Origin: Terriglobia bacterium
Lineage (GTDB): Bacteria > Acidobacteriota > Terriglobia > Versatilivoradales > Versatilivoraceae
NCBI GenBank assembly: GCA_022452285.1
Contig: JAKUNG010000010.1
Coordinates: forward strand, 62,001-126,000
DNA length: 64,000 bases
Direction: 5' to 3'
Shown here: in pieces, positions 46,456 through 55,405 of the stretch
How the letters are laid out: each line of letters begins with the position of its first letter
Position numbering within the stretch: the stretch's first letter is position 1
The notes under the pieces: generated by a model
Told to the model about the DNA's origin: nothing
What the model saw: only the letters and a program-made list of their open reading frames with translations
Database searches by the model: none
Program-made: the position numbers and the translations under genes

Positions 46456-47373
46456 ATGTTTTTTTCTGTTAAAAATTGGACAAGCATGACTCTAGCTTTG
46501 GCATTTTTCCTAGGAATGCTTTTTATTGTGAGTGGACAGCAACATGAACGGGCAGCTGAGAAAAAAATCGTCCGCTACTTACAGAATAACTTGAAACCAG
46601 GAAAACCCTTATTAGTTACTGAACTACACCAAATGTTTAGCCTCCCCGAAGAACGAAAAGTTCTTAGTCGTCTTTACAACATCTTTTTTAAAATACCCAA
46701 TTTTTTAGCTCAATATTATGTTATCCATAATCAGCCGCCTAAACTTCATCAGATTGCTGAGCAATTTGATCTAACAATTCCAGGAGAAGTAGATGTGATC
46801 TTGAAAATTGTGGAATACGATAGTCGAGTTCCTCGCTTTATAACTCGAGATCCAGTAAACGGAGAAATAATCAATATAGATCTTGAAAAAATTAGAGCGG
46901 ATGCTCGTTTTAATAAGATAATTGAGAGATCTATTGCTGGTTGGGAAGGCAAGCAAGCTCCTGGATTTGTGCTCCAATTATTAGATGGAACTGATTTAAA
47001 GCTGACTCAGTTAGAAGGTAAGGTCCGACTAGTTTACTTCTGGTTTTCAAATTGTCCCCCTTGTATGAAAATTACACCTCATCTAGTTTCTTTGCAAAAG
47101 CGATTTATGGCCCAAAATTTTTCTGTTATTGGTTTAAATGCTGATCGGATTTTAGAATTATCCTATCCAGAATCTGAGCGGCTGTCTTATCTAGAAAAGT
47201 ATAAAATCAATTTTCCTATAGGACATCTAACTGGTAAGGTCCAGGAAGCTTATGGGGGAATACAGTTATTCCCAAGCCTATTTCTTGTGGATAAAAAAGG
47301 GATTATCCGCCGTCATTTTGTCAACTATCAAGATGAAGCAACCCTTTTAAAAGCAATCAGTGAGATTCTCTGA
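46456..47373 (+). CDS. Membrane-anchored TlpA-like thioredoxin protein
   Basis: A 305-residue exported thiol-disulfide protein. An N-terminal hydrophobic segment (MTLALAFFLGMLFIVSG) acts as anchor or signal. Residues of about 30-165 form a helical region I do not recognise, containing FNLPEERKVLSRLYNIFFKIP-like and ITRDPVNGEIINIDLEKI. The thioredoxin domain begins at QAPGFVLQLLDGTDLKL and has the active-site CPPC (residues 200-203) in LVYFWFSNCPPCMKITPHL, the TlpA/ResA pattern, with a cis-Pro region near IQLFPSLFLVDKKG. It likely reduces or oxidises periplasmic thiols, for example in cytochrome c maturation, but no such genes are adjacent. Confidence 0.82.
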   Translation: MFFSVKNWTSMTLALAFFLGMLFIVSGQQHERAAEKKIVRYLQNNLKPGKPLLVTELHQMFSLPEERKVLSRLYNIFFKIPNFLAQYYVIHNQPPKLHQIAEQFDLTIPGEVDVILKIVEYDSRVPRFITRDPVNGEIINIDLEKIRADARFNKIIERSIAGWEGKQAPGFVLQLLDGTDLKLTQLEGKVRLVYFWFSNCPPCMKITPHLVSLQKRFMAQNFSVIGLNADRILELSYPESERLSYLEKYKINFPIGHLTGKVQEAYGGIQLFPSLFLVDKKGIIRRHFVNYQDEATLLKAISEIL

Positions 47374-47460
47374 GATGATTCATAAAGGATTTGGCTAGTA
47401 TTTTTCTAGGACCTAATAATGTTTGAATTATTTTGAAAGAAGAGTTTAGAACCCCATCTT

Positions 47461-48138
47461 TTATCTACGATTGTTCAGAAACGGGTTGTACTGTCTCTCC
47501 TTGCCTATAGTTGTAGGGGGACCATGACCAGGATAGACAATAGTATCATCTTCAAGTACTAGGAGATGATTTTGAATCGATTGGATAATATCGTTATATG
47601 AGCCACCCCAAAGGTCAGTTCTTCCAATACTCATTTGAAATAAGGTGTCTCCGGCGAATAGCTTTCCATTTTCTGGGAAATGAATACAGAGACTGCCTGG
47701 AGTGTGACCGGGGGTAAACAAGATATTGCCACAGTATGGATTTGTTTGCTTTTCGTTACTAACAGTGGATTGATCGCCAAAAGTAATCTGATCATCTTGG
47801 TGAATAAAGTGGTCAATCTCAGTTGTAGTGGGAACAGATAGACCAAGATAATCAGCCTGAGCAGGCAGATTTTCATATAAGTACAGATCTTTTTCATGTA
47901 AGAGGGTTTTTGCACCAGTTTTGTCCTTAAGCTTTTCTAGATCACCAACATGGTCAATATGAGCATGAGTACTCAGAATATATCTTACATTTAGTTGATG
48001 TTTTTCCAATGATGGTAGGATTAATTCTATTTCGTCTCCGGGATCAATGACCAGTGCTTCTCGGGTATTCTCACATCCGAGTATGTAACAATTGCATTGT
48101 AAAGGTCCGACAGGTATATTTTCAAAAATCAAAATCAT
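47461..48138 (-). CDS. MBL-fold hydrolase, glyoxalase II-like
   Basis: A 225-residue cytosolic metallohydrolase of the hydroxyacylglutathione hydrolase-like (GloB2/YcbL) group. All metal ligands are visible: STHAHIDHVGDLEKL (HxHxDH), LFTPGHTPGSLCIHF, KLFAGDTLFQMSIGRTDLWGG and VYPGHGPPTTIGKERQYNPF. The GRTDLWGG and PGHGPxTTIGxE segments are hallmarks of this group. It acts on thioesters in known relatives; the substrate here is unproven. It lies 70 bases downstream of glyA on the same strand and may be cotranscribed. Confidence 0.88.
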   Translation of the reverse strand: MILIFENIPVGPLQCNCYILGCENTREALVIDPGDEIELILPSLEKHQLNVRYILSTHAHIDHVGDLEKLKDKTGAKTLLHEKDLYLYENLPAQADYLGLSVPTTTEIDHFIHQDDQITFGDQSTVSNEKQTNPYCGNILFTPGHTPGSLCIHFPENGKLFAGDTLFQMSIGRTDLWGGSYNDIIQSIQNHLLVLEDDTIVYPGHGPPTTIGKERQYNPFLNNRR

Positions 48139-48208
48139 CTCTCCAGACTTTGGTTAGGTTTTTCTTCAGTGGTTTATTTAGTTTAAATACACTACTAAGA
48201 TAGCTTAT

Positions 48209-49483
48209 TTAAGTTCTACTTTGTTGGTAAAGTGGAAACTTACTTGAAAGTTTTACAACACGTGAATGAACTTTCTGAATGATTTCTTGACTATCAATGT
48301 TGTCAAGAACTTGACCAATTAGTTTACCAATGATAGACATTTCTGCTTCAGTCATTCCACGAGTGGTCAAAGCAGGGGTTCCTAAGCGAACTCCACTAGT
48401 TATCATTGGAGAATTAGTGTCGAATGGAATAGTATTTTTGTTAACAGTAATTCCTGCTTTGTCTAGAGCTATCTCAGCTTGTTTCCCGGTAATTCCTTTG
48501 GAGAAAACATCTACAAGGATTAGGTGGTTGTCGGTACCTCCAGACACAATTCGATATCCACTATTTTGAATACTTTTAGCTAGCTCTGTAGCATTTTTCT
48601 TAACCTGCTGAATATAACTTTTGTATTGAGGCTGCAAAGCTTCTTTAAAACAAACAGCTTTTGCAGCAATGACATGCACAAGTGGTCCGCCTTGGTTTCC
48701 AGGAAAAACTACTCTATCCAAATCCTTTCCGAAGACCTGTTTGCACATAACCATTCCTCCGCGAGGTCCTCTAAGGGTTTTATGAGTAGTCGTGGTAACA
48801 AAATCACAGTGGGGAATTGGACTAGGATGTTCACCAACAGCAATAAGTCCAGCTATGTGAGCAATATCAGCCATTACTAAGGAGCCATTTCTTCGAGCAA
48901 TTTCTCCGATCAACTTAAAATTGATTTCACGTGGATAAGCACTCGCGCCTATTACAATTAGCTTTGGCTTATTTTCTATAACCAGGTCTTCTAGCGCAGT
49001 GTAATTGATCTTTTCTGTATCTTTACCGACTCCATAGGAAACAACATGATACATTTTTCCAGAAAAATTTAAAGGATGACCGTGTGTCAAATGTCCGCCA
49101 TGAGAAAGATCCATACCGAGCATTGTGTCCCCAGGTTGAAGCACTGTCATATAAACTGCAACGTTTGCTTGGGTTCCAGAATGGGGCTGTACATTTACAT
49201 GGTCTGCACCAAACAGTTTCTTGGCTCGAGCAATAGCAAGTCGTTCAACAACATCTGTAAATTCACAGCCTCCGTAGTAGCGACGCCCAGGGTACCCCTC
49301 TGCGTATTTATTAGTAAATACACTTCCTGTAGCTTCTAAGACTGCTTCACTTACAAAATTTTCAGAAGCAATAAGTTCAAGCTGTGAAGCTTGTCTTTGA
49401 ACTTCATTACCAATAGCTTGAAAAATCTCTGGATCACTAAGGACAAGCTTTGTTGAAAAGAAATTACTGCTGACCCCTGACAT
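48209..49483 (-). CDS. glyA: Serine hydroxymethyltransferase
   Basis: A PLP enzyme converting serine plus tetrahydrofolate to glycine plus methylene-THF, the main one-carbon source. The 424-residue protein is family-length and shows [73 protein letters not shown] and the PLP lysine motif [20 protein letters not shown]. It has SD AGAGGAAA 9 bases before ATG. A TATAAT-like element lies on the minus strand upstream at 49525-49530. No glycine or THF riboswitch was recognised in the leader. Confidence 0.96.
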   Translation of the reverse strand: MSGVSSNFFSTKLVLSDPEIFQAIGNEVQRQASQLELIASENFVSEAVLEATGSVFTNKYAEGYPGRRYYGGCEFTDVVERLAIARAKKLFGADHVNVQPHSGTQANVAVYMTVLQPGDTMLGMDLSHGGHLTHGHPLNFSGKMYHVVSYGVGKDTEKINYTALEDLVIENKPKLIVIGASAYPREINFKLIGEIARRNGSLVMADIAHIAGLIAVGEHPSPIPHCDFVTTTTHKTLRGPRGGMVMCKQVFGKDLDRVVFPGNQGGPLVHVIAAKAVCFKEALQPQYKSYIQQVKKNATELAKSIQNSGYRIVSGGTDNHLILVDVFSKGITGKQAEIALDKAGITVNKNTIPFDTNSPMITSGVRLGTPALTTRGMTEAEMSIIGKLIGQVLDNIDSQEIIQKVHSRVVKLSSKFPLYQQSRT

Positions 49484-49874
49484 AATGAGTTTCCTCTTAA
49501 GAATAAATATCTGATCCTGAGTAAATTATAAAAAAAAATAGGTCAAATAATTTAATAGCCAGTTTGGATTGTATCCAAGAAATAACCTAGTGACAAATTA
49601 AAAATTGCCGAGAGAATCCTGATTATCCCCTTCTAGTGTGGGTTTTCAAGGATTAACAAAATTTTTTTTCTTGACGATACAGATATTATTTTCTAGTTTA
49701 TGTTGTAATCTAAGGATATCGTATCTAGACGGTTTGGACTATTAATGACGGTAGCTCAGATTTCTTATGGATCTGTTACCTAGTTCATTTCTTTCCATTT
49801 TGATGGTTCTTGAAGCCTATTGTTTCCTTGTCTGAAGATTAGTTTGACTCTAGGTTTTTTCCCAGGGAGTAAGC
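49484..49874. other. Divergent intergenic region between glyA and proS
   Basis: A 391-base gene-free gap. On the plus strand TTGACG (49671-49676) with TAGTTT at 17-base spacing is a possible but weak proS promoter. On the minus strand TATAAT at 49525-49530 could serve glyA. I looked for a T-box leader before proS and saw neither the conserved T-box bases nor a terminator hairpin. AGGGAG precedes the proS ATG. Confidence 0.4.
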
Positions 49875-51566
49875 ATGCGTTGGACCCAAATTTTTATTCC
49901 GACACTTAGAGAGGCACCAGCAGAAGCAGAAGTTGCTAGCCACATTTTACTGCTGCGGGGTGGATACATTCGACAATTAGCCTCAGGAATTTATTCTTAC
50001 CTGCCATTAGCTCAAAAAGTAATGATGAAAATCATGAATATCGTTCGTGAAGAGTTAAATCTTGTTGGTGGGCAGGAATTTGTTTTACCTGGACTTCACC
50101 CAGCTGAAGTTTGGCAGGAGAGTGGTAGGTGGGAAACTATGGGATCAAATATGTTCCGACTAAAGGATCGATCCAATCGTGATATGTGTTTAGGAATGAC
50201 CCATGAAGAAATCTTTACAGTAATTGCTAGTAATGAATTCCGCTCTTATCGACAGTTACCTCAAATTTGGTATCAAATTCAAACTAAATTTCGTGATGAA
50301 CCAAGACCAAAATCAGGAATATTGAGGGTTCGTCAATTTACGATGAAAGATTCTTATTCCTTTGACATTGATTTTGAAGGTTTAGAAGTTAATTATCGTA
50401 AGCACTATGACCTTTACTGTCGTATATATAATCGGTGTGGTCTAAAGTTTAAGATTGTTGAGGCAAACAGTGGTGCAATGGGTGATGGTCAATCTCACGA
50501 ATTCATGGTTTTAACAGATGCAGGTGAGGATGAAATAGTTTATTGTTCTTGTGGCTATGCCGCAAATTTGGAGAAAGCAACTTCAAAATTAGATCATTTG
50601 GTAGATGAGGATGGACCGGATACTCCACATGAGGTTTCCACCCCTAACCAAAAAACAATTGAAGATATTGTCCATTTTCTTGGAATCCCCTCCTCACGAC
50701 AAATCAAGTCACTTGTTTACTTGTCAGGTAAAAAAACTTATTTGGTGTTACTCCGAGGGGATCACCAGTTGAATGAAGCAAAGCTGCAATCATTAATCGG
50801 TGGCGAACCTCGTGCCGCAAGTTTAAAGGAGATCCTGGAGATCATGGGTGCTGGTGCTGGTTCGTTAGGGCCGATAGACGTTTCTAATGTACAGATAATT
50901 TCTGATCAAGCTCTCCAAGGTAGGAAAAATCTTACTTGTGGAGCAAACAAAGATAATTTTCACTTGTCAGGGGTAACTCCAGAAAGAGACTATCAGGCTG
51001 AGTATTTTGATTTGCGTAAAGTGCAGTCTGGGGAACCTTGCCCAAAATGTGGTTCTAGTCTCAAGGTTGCTAAGGCTCTCGAAATTGGACATATCTTCAA
51101 GCTAGGCACCAAATATTCAGAAAGTTTGGGCGCTAAGGTTCTTAATTCTCAAGGTGAAGAGGTTCCTATTGTGATGGGTAGCTATGGCATTGGAATTGAA
51201 AGAATTCTTGCTGCTGCTATTGAAGCTGGTTATGACAAAGATGGGATTGTATGGCCACTTTCAATAGCCCCCTTCCAGTGTGTGCTTAGTATTTTGAGTA
51301 GTAAAGACCACCTATTAGTAGAGCAGGCAGACAAGGTTTATAAACAATTACAAGCGTTAGGCATTGAAGTATTGTTGGATGATAGAGATGAACGTGCAGG
51401 GGTTAAATTTAAAGATGCTGATCTGATTGGAATTCCTTACCGTATAAATTTTGGAAGCAAAAAGTTTGCTCAGGGCAAAGTTGAATGGGTTGAGCGGTCA
51501 ACAAAAAAAATTGTGGATGTAGACCTTTCAGATCTTGTTCGAAAAGTGCAATCTATTAATAACTAA
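49875..51566 (+). CDS. proS: Prolyl-tRNA synthetase, bacterial (ProS) type
   Basis: Charges tRNA-Pro. The 563-residue protein is the bacterial type with an editing insert. The class II core has LLLRGGYIRQLASGIYSYLPLAQKVMMKI, LPGLHPAEVWQESGRW, FRLKDRSNRDMCLGMTHEE and IQTKFRDEPRPKSGILRVRQFTMKDSYSF (motif 2). A YbaK-like editing domain lies at about 250-380 (KSLVYLSGKKTYLVLLRGDHQLNEAKL), and motif 3 is SYGIGIERILAAAIEAGYDKDGIVWP. A C-terminal anticodon-binding domain follows. The gene is complete and apparently monocistronic. Confidence 0.96.
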   Translation: MRWTQIFIPTLREAPAEAEVASHILLLRGGYIRQLASGIYSYLPLAQKVMMKIMNIVREELNLVGGQEFVLPGLHPAEVWQESGRWETMGSNMFRLKDRSNRDMCLGMTHEEIFTVIASNEFRSYRQLPQIWYQIQTKFRDEPRPKSGILRVRQFTMKDSYSFDIDFEGLEVNYRKHYDLYCRIYNRCGLKFKIVEANSGAMGDGQSHEFMVLTDAGEDEIVYCSCGYAANLEKATSKLDHLVDEDGPDTPHEVSTPNQKTIEDIVHFLGIPSSRQIKSLVYLSGKKTYLVLLRGDHQLNEAKLQSLIGGEPRAASLKEILEIMGAGAGSLGPIDVSNVQIISDQALQGRKNLTCGANKDNFHLSGVTPERDYQAEYFDLRKVQSGEPCPKCGSSLKVAKALEIGHIFKLGTKYSESLGAKVLNSQGEEVPIVMGSYGIGIERILAAAIEAGYDKDGIVWPLSIAPFQCVLSILSSKDHLLVEQADKVYKQLQALGIEVLLDDRDERAGVKFKDADLIGIPYRINFGSKKFAQGKVEWVERSTKKIVDVDLSDLVRKVQSINN

Positions 51567-51683
51567 GTGTTCGATTGTTGAGTCTTGAAAATATCATGTA
51601 GTGGGTCTAATGGTTAGAAAAGTTCTGATTGAGCGAGATTTGTTAGTAACACAAGATCAGGACTAGAGTGCTCAAAAGGTTTC

Positions 51684-52859
51684 TTACTCGGATGATAAAG
51701 TTTGTCCAACAATGTTTGCAAGTCGTTTTCGAAGATTTTTCACTCTACCTTTTCCATTAGGATGAACCCGGTTAGTTAGCAAAATAACGAAGGTTTGAAT
51801 TTTAGGGTCAATCCATAAGGACGTTCCAGTAAAACCAGTATGTCCATAAGAATCCGGAGAAAAATGAGAACCTTTTAAGGAGGAATAAGATGACTGTATA
51901 TCCCAACCAAGTCCTCGAATATCTTTTTTGCCTAAAGGTGATTGCCGAGAAATCATTTTTTTCACACTTTCTACGTTAAGTACTCTTTTTCCATCTAAAA
52001 ATCCCTCATTTAGTAGCATTTGGCAAAATCGAGCAAGATCACGAGCAGTAGAAAAAATTCCAGCGTGCCCTGCAACCCCACCTAGAAAAGCAGCTATGGG
52101 ATCGTGTACCTTTCCCCTTATAAACATTCCTGTTGCCAGTCTCTCCGTAGGAGCAATTAATCGATAATTCTTTGGGCATGGAAGAAATCCAGTATTTGAC
52201 ATCTTGAGCGGAGAAAATAAGTGCATTTTGATAAAGTGTTCAAAGGCCTGTCCTGTTTTTTTTTCAATCACTTTTCCCAATAAGATAAAACCAAGGTCAC
52301 TGTAAATAAATTCTTCTCCAGGCTTAGATAACAAGGTAATGTTATAAATTTTATTAAAGAGTTTATTTTTGGTAAAAGATTCATTTTTTGGTAGCTGGAA
52401 GAATGGAGGTAATCCTGAATAATGAGTTAGGATTTGATGGTATGTAACATCCTGTTTCCCAAACTGACCAAATTCGGGTAGATACTTGGCAACCGGATCT
52501 TTTAGTTGGAGTTTTCCGTTTTGTTCAAGAAGCATTATAGCAGGCGTAGTAGCAACTACTTTAGTTAATGAGGCTAAGTCGAACTTAGTGTCTATAGTCA
52601 TAGGTTCAATTTCTGGTTGTAGACTTCGGTTGCCGTAGGCTTTTTCAAAGATTGTTGTACCGTTGTATCCTATTAATACAACAGCTCCAGGTATTTCATC
52701 CTGTCTAATGGCTCGGTCAACAACCTTATCGATATCAGCTAATTTTGAATAGAAGCTACTTGGTTTTTCAATGGCTGGAGATTGTCCGGCTAAAAGAATT
52801 GTGGAAAAAGTAAGTTGAGTGAAGATTATAAGTAATGGAAATAAACCAGGGATACTCAT
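51684..52859 (-). CDS. Exported serine hydrolase of the beta-lactamase/class C penicillin-binding family
   Basis: A 391-residue protein with a signal peptide (LFPLLIIFTQLTFSTILLAGQ). The beta-lactamase/transpeptidase-like fold is indicated by the SxxK motif in FDLASLTKVVATTPAIMLLEQNGKL, the YxN-equivalent YSDLGFILLGKVIEKKTG and a C-terminal SYGHTGFTGTSLWIDP motif. LARFCQMLLNEGFLDGKRVL is also typical. Members are esterases, D-amino-acid peptidases or cell-wall enzymes rather than true beta-lactamases, and the substrate is unknown. It is transcribed alone, with its start about 120 bases from the divergent HAD gene. Confidence 0.85.
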   Translation of the reverse strand: MSIPGLFPLLIIFTQLTFSTILLAGQSPAIEKPSSFYSKLADIDKVVDRAIRQDEIPGAVVLIGYNGTTIFEKAYGNRSLQPEIEPMTIDTKFDLASLTKVVATTPAIMLLEQNGKLQLKDPVAKYLPEFGQFGKQDVTYHQILTHYSGLPPFFQLPKNESFTKNKLFNKIYNITLLSKPGEEFIYSDLGFILLGKVIEKKTGQAFEHFIKMHLFSPLKMSNTGFLPCPKNYRLIAPTERLATGMFIRGKVHDPIAAFLGGVAGHAGIFSTARDLARFCQMLLNEGFLDGKRVLNVESVKKMISRQSPLGKKDIRGLGWDIQSSYSSLKGSHFSPDSYGHTGFTGTSLWIDPKIQTFVILLTNRVHPNGKGRVKNLRKRLANIVGQTLSSE

Positions 52860-52976
52860 TTAATAGAGCTAGTTTCTTGTTTTAGGTGTCATGGTATTAG
52901 GAGTTTCTTTTATTCGTGGCACTCGATATGTTAATTTCTTTGATTATACCTGACTTGACTATGATTTGGAGATGAG

Positions 52977-53810
52977 ATGGGTGTGAAATGGGTAGCAGTT
53001 GATATTGATGGAACGTTACTAGATAGTTCTGGTCGAATTCCTGAAGGGAACATCAAGGCAATTAATCAGGTTATCAATTGTGGTGTTAGGGTAATTTTGG
53101 TGACAGGAAGGAGACTAAGTGGTGCGCTTTGGGTAGCTGAAACTCTCGGTTTATCATCTCCTCTTATCGTACACAATGGAGCTATGATTAAATCTTCTAG
53201 AGAATCAAGACGTTTCGCTGCCTGGTTTCTTCAATCCAAAGTAGCCAGATCTATTTTAAAGGTAACAGAATCTTTTGTAGATTGTACAGTTTTACACAAG
53301 GATAGATCCTTGTCAGGCCAGATAGTAGTTTGTTCTCAGTTCAAGGCGAATGGACCTTTACATGCTTATCTCTCAAGAGTTTCTGAGTCTGTGGTTCTCG
53401 TAAAATCCTTAAAGGATGAAGTTGACGACGACTTGATCCAGATCATGTTTAGTGGATCAATTGATTTAATGGATACTGTTGAAGAATGTATTCAGGAATC
53501 CGGTTTGCTGGAAGAAGTAAAAATTGCTAAAACTTATTATAAGAAAAGAAATTTAGGAATCATTGATGTGCTAAATAAAGATTGTTCGAAGTCCCGTGCT
53601 CTGAAATTTTTAGCCGATTCTAATCAAATTAATCCTGCAAATATTTTAGCAATCGGAGATAACTATAGTGACCTTGAAATGTTGGAGTATGCGGGGGTTG
53701 GGGTGGTGATGGCAAATTGTGTAGAAGAACTCAAAGGAAGAGGGTTCTATTTAACTGCTAGTAATGATGACTTAGGGGTGGCTAAGGCACTAAATCAATT
53801 TGTCCTCTAG
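52977..53810 (+). CDS. Cof-type HAD-IIB phosphatase
   Basis: A 277-residue haloacid dehalogenase-superfamily sugar-phosphate phosphatase. Motif I is AVDIDGTLLDSSGRIPEGN. Motif II lies at RVILVTGRRLSGALWVAETLGL with the LIVHNGAMI strand. The C2B cap is in the middle, and motifs III/IV appear as DCSKSRALKFLADSNQINPANILAIGDNYSDLEMLEYAGVGVVMAN, all standard for the Cof/YidA group. These act on various phosphorylated metabolites, and no specific substrate is indicated. It converges with the CYTH gene, 11 bases apart. Confidence 0.9.
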   Translation: MGVKWVAVDIDGTLLDSSGRIPEGNIKAINQVINCGVRVILVTGRRLSGALWVAETLGLSSPLIVHNGAMIKSSRESRRFAAWFLQSKVARSILKVTESFVDCTVLHKDRSLSGQIVVCSQFKANGPLHAYLSRVSESVVLVKSLKDEVDDDLIQIMFSGSIDLMDTVEECIQESGLLEEVKIAKTYYKKRNLGIIDVLNKDCSKSRALKFLADSNQINPANILAIGDNYSDLEMLEYAGVGVVMANCVEELKGRGFYLTASNDDLGVAKALNQFVL

Positions 53811-53821
53811 AAATTGATTTA

Positions 53822-54409
53822 CTAGGATGGGTTTTTAAGCGCATCATTCGTGAAAATCATAGAGGTACTTGATGAATCTGGGAATAATTCACGGTAAAGT
53901 TTCATATAACTTTTCACAATAAAAGCTGGCGTTTCATAACCAAGTTGGGCAGCAAGACTGCATATGTTTATAGAAGATCCTTCAATTTCGAGAAAATTGC
54001 CAATTGGTGTTTCATCAAGTGTTACAGTTAATTCATGTTCTGAGTAGTTAGAATGTGTAAAGACCGTACGAAATTTTTGATAATGGAAGCTGGGTTTTAT
54101 ACCAAACCGATGAAGTATCTCTTTACCTATCGAAGGTTCTCCAATCTCTGTTTCTAATTCCTCTCTTACTTTGAACTGATTTGAATTCTCGGAAGGAGTT
54201 TTGAGAGTAATCCATGCCCGATTATTAAAAGTGCGTATCCGTAATAACCAATGACGCCGAGATAAATCTTGGTTTGGAGAATCAAAGATCCAATTATCTT
54301 CGAAGGAGCGATTTATTTTGATGTGGAAACCTAAAAGCTTTAATTTTTCAGAAATCTTTTGGAGATTATGGATCTTTATTTTAATCTCAGTCTCAATTGA
54401 TTTGGGCAT
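53822..54409 (-). CDS. CYTH domain protein
   Basis: A 195-residue member of the CYTH (CyaB/thiamine triphosphatase) superfamily of triphosphate-tunnel metalloenzymes. The signature ExExK opens the protein (IETEIKIKI), followed by the alternating strands expected for the tunnel (RRHWLLRIRTFNNRAWITLKTPSEN, KVREELETEIGEP, LTVTLDETPIGNFLEIEGSS). Relatives hydrolyse inorganic or thiamine triphosphate, or act as class IV adenylate cyclases. The reaction here cannot be chosen from sequence. It is transcribed alone. Confidence 0.85.
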   Translation of the reverse strand: MPKSIETEIKIKIHNLQKISEKLKLLGFHIKINRSFEDNWIFDSPNQDLSRRHWLLRIRTFNNRAWITLKTPSENSNQFKVREELETEIGEPSIGKEILHRFGIKPSFHYQKFRTVFTHSNYSEHELTVTLDETPIGNFLEIEGSSINICSLAAQLGYETPAFIVKSYMKLYRELFPDSSSTSMIFTNDALKNPS

Positions 54410-54732
54410 AAGAATTTATTTTCAATAACCTAAGATACTTGTTAGATTTGTGTTTTTCCTTGAAGATAAAAGGCCTTCAAAATCTTTGTTCTAGGTGCGG
54501 TTTTGTTCATAAAAAAGTTTAAGTTAATATTAATTGTCTAGTTACCAAATTAAATTTAAAAAGTCATTTTAGTAATTATAGGCAAACTCTGTTAAGCAAG
54601 AAGTCATTTCCAACTGAACAAAAATGTTTTAGATTTTAATAATTATGAGTCATTGGTAAGGAGCGTTGACAACTTTGGAAAGAGATGTTAGAAAATCAAC
54701 CCCATAGTTTCTCTATTGTAGTTCTCCTCGTC
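54410..54732. other. Intergenic region carrying the tRNA-Gln promoter
   Basis: About 320 AT-rich bases between the divergent CYTH gene and tRNA-Gln. The right end holds a good tRNA promoter (54666-54694). A 6-bp hairpin (TTGAAG ... CTTCAA) is present near 54460-54480. No gene is evident. Confidence 0.5.
54666..54694 (+). promoter_or_regulatory. Sigma-70 promoter for tRNA-Gln
   Basis: A perfect TTGACA (54666-54671), a 17-base spacer and TAGAAA (54689-54694, 4/6 match) place a transcription start about 30 bases before the tRNA, a normal distance for a tRNA leader. Confidence 0.6.
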
Positions 54733-54806
54733 TGGGAGGTCGTCTAATGGTAGGACAGCAGGTTCTGGACCTGCTTATCGGGGTTCGAATCCCTGCCTCC
54801 CAGCCA
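54733..54806 (+). tRNA. tRNA-Gln (anticodon CTG)
   Basis: A complete cloverleaf with encoded CCA. The acceptor stem TGGGAGG pairs perfectly with CCTCCCA, followed by discriminator G and CCA. The D arm contains TAATGGTAG. The anticodon stem GCAGG/CCTGC encloses loop TTCTGGA with anticodon CTG at 54765-54767 (reads CAG, glutamine). The T arm is CGGGG-TTCGAAT-CCCTG. A promoter lies upstream and an AT-only inverted repeat (54815-54847) lies downstream. It is the only tRNA I found in the window. Confidence 0.97.
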
Positions 54807-55405
54807 ACTTTTCTTTAATAATGTTTCTGATTTTTATAAATTATTAAGAACATCAGCAATTGAGTTGTAAAGGCTAGACACATTCCTTTTAAAACTCCTT
54901 TTTAACAATTCGATTTTTCGATTACAAAATTCAATGACCATTGGTGTTTCGAGACCATTAAAAATATTTAAAACCTCTTAAAACTTGTTTACTCATTTTG
55001 CAATGAGAACTAAAAAAGATGTACAAAAAAACTATTCACAGTTTTTGTGGGAAATCCTGTGGAAAAACAGAATTAAAGTACTGAAACTTATTGTTAAACA
55101 AAGACAAAGACCAAGTTGCACATAAAAAGAGGCATCTCCTAAATCTTTGAAAAATAATATATTTATATCGAGAAAACTAGATCCAGAAATCTTTTTCAGA
55201 GATCATAAGCTCACACACCTTATAGGGATTGACTTTTCCACAAGGCGTTTGTGGAATGACACTCTGGACAAGGATTTTGAAGGACGTTGTTGTCGTATCA
55301 TAGTGACAGTTTTACTTTTCATGAATTCCCTTTTGCTAAGAACTGCTATTTATTGATAACTACCGTCAGAGAAATAAAGAATGGCCTTATAGAACACTAC
55401 TATTT
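54807..55405. other. Gene-free AT-rich region with clustered DnaA-box-like sequences (possible oriC)
   Basis: About 600 bases between tRNA-Gln and pdxJ with no credible gene. DnaA-box-like 9-mers (TTWTNCACA) occur at 55032-55040 (plus strand, one mismatch), 55046-55054 (minus, one mismatch), 55058-55066 (minus, exact) and 55234-55242 (plus, TTTTCCACA, exact). A weaker one lies at 55250-55258. Three lie within 35 bases. A/T-rich sequence precedes them (54815-54990), including an AT-only inverted repeat and a small hairpin at 54992-55007 (CTCATT ... AATGAG). The 69-codon ORF at 55147 overlaps a box and looks spurious. The function is inferred; dnaA and dnaN are not nearby. Confidence 0.45.

Noticed and set aside
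49567-49874. T-box leader before proS
   Set aside because: No T-box sequence and no terminator/antiterminator pair could be read.
55147-55356. 69-codon plus-strand ORF downstream of tRNA-Gln
   Set aside because: No ribosome binding site, no family resemblance, and it overlaps an exact DnaA-box-like sequence in a region that otherwise looks non-coding.
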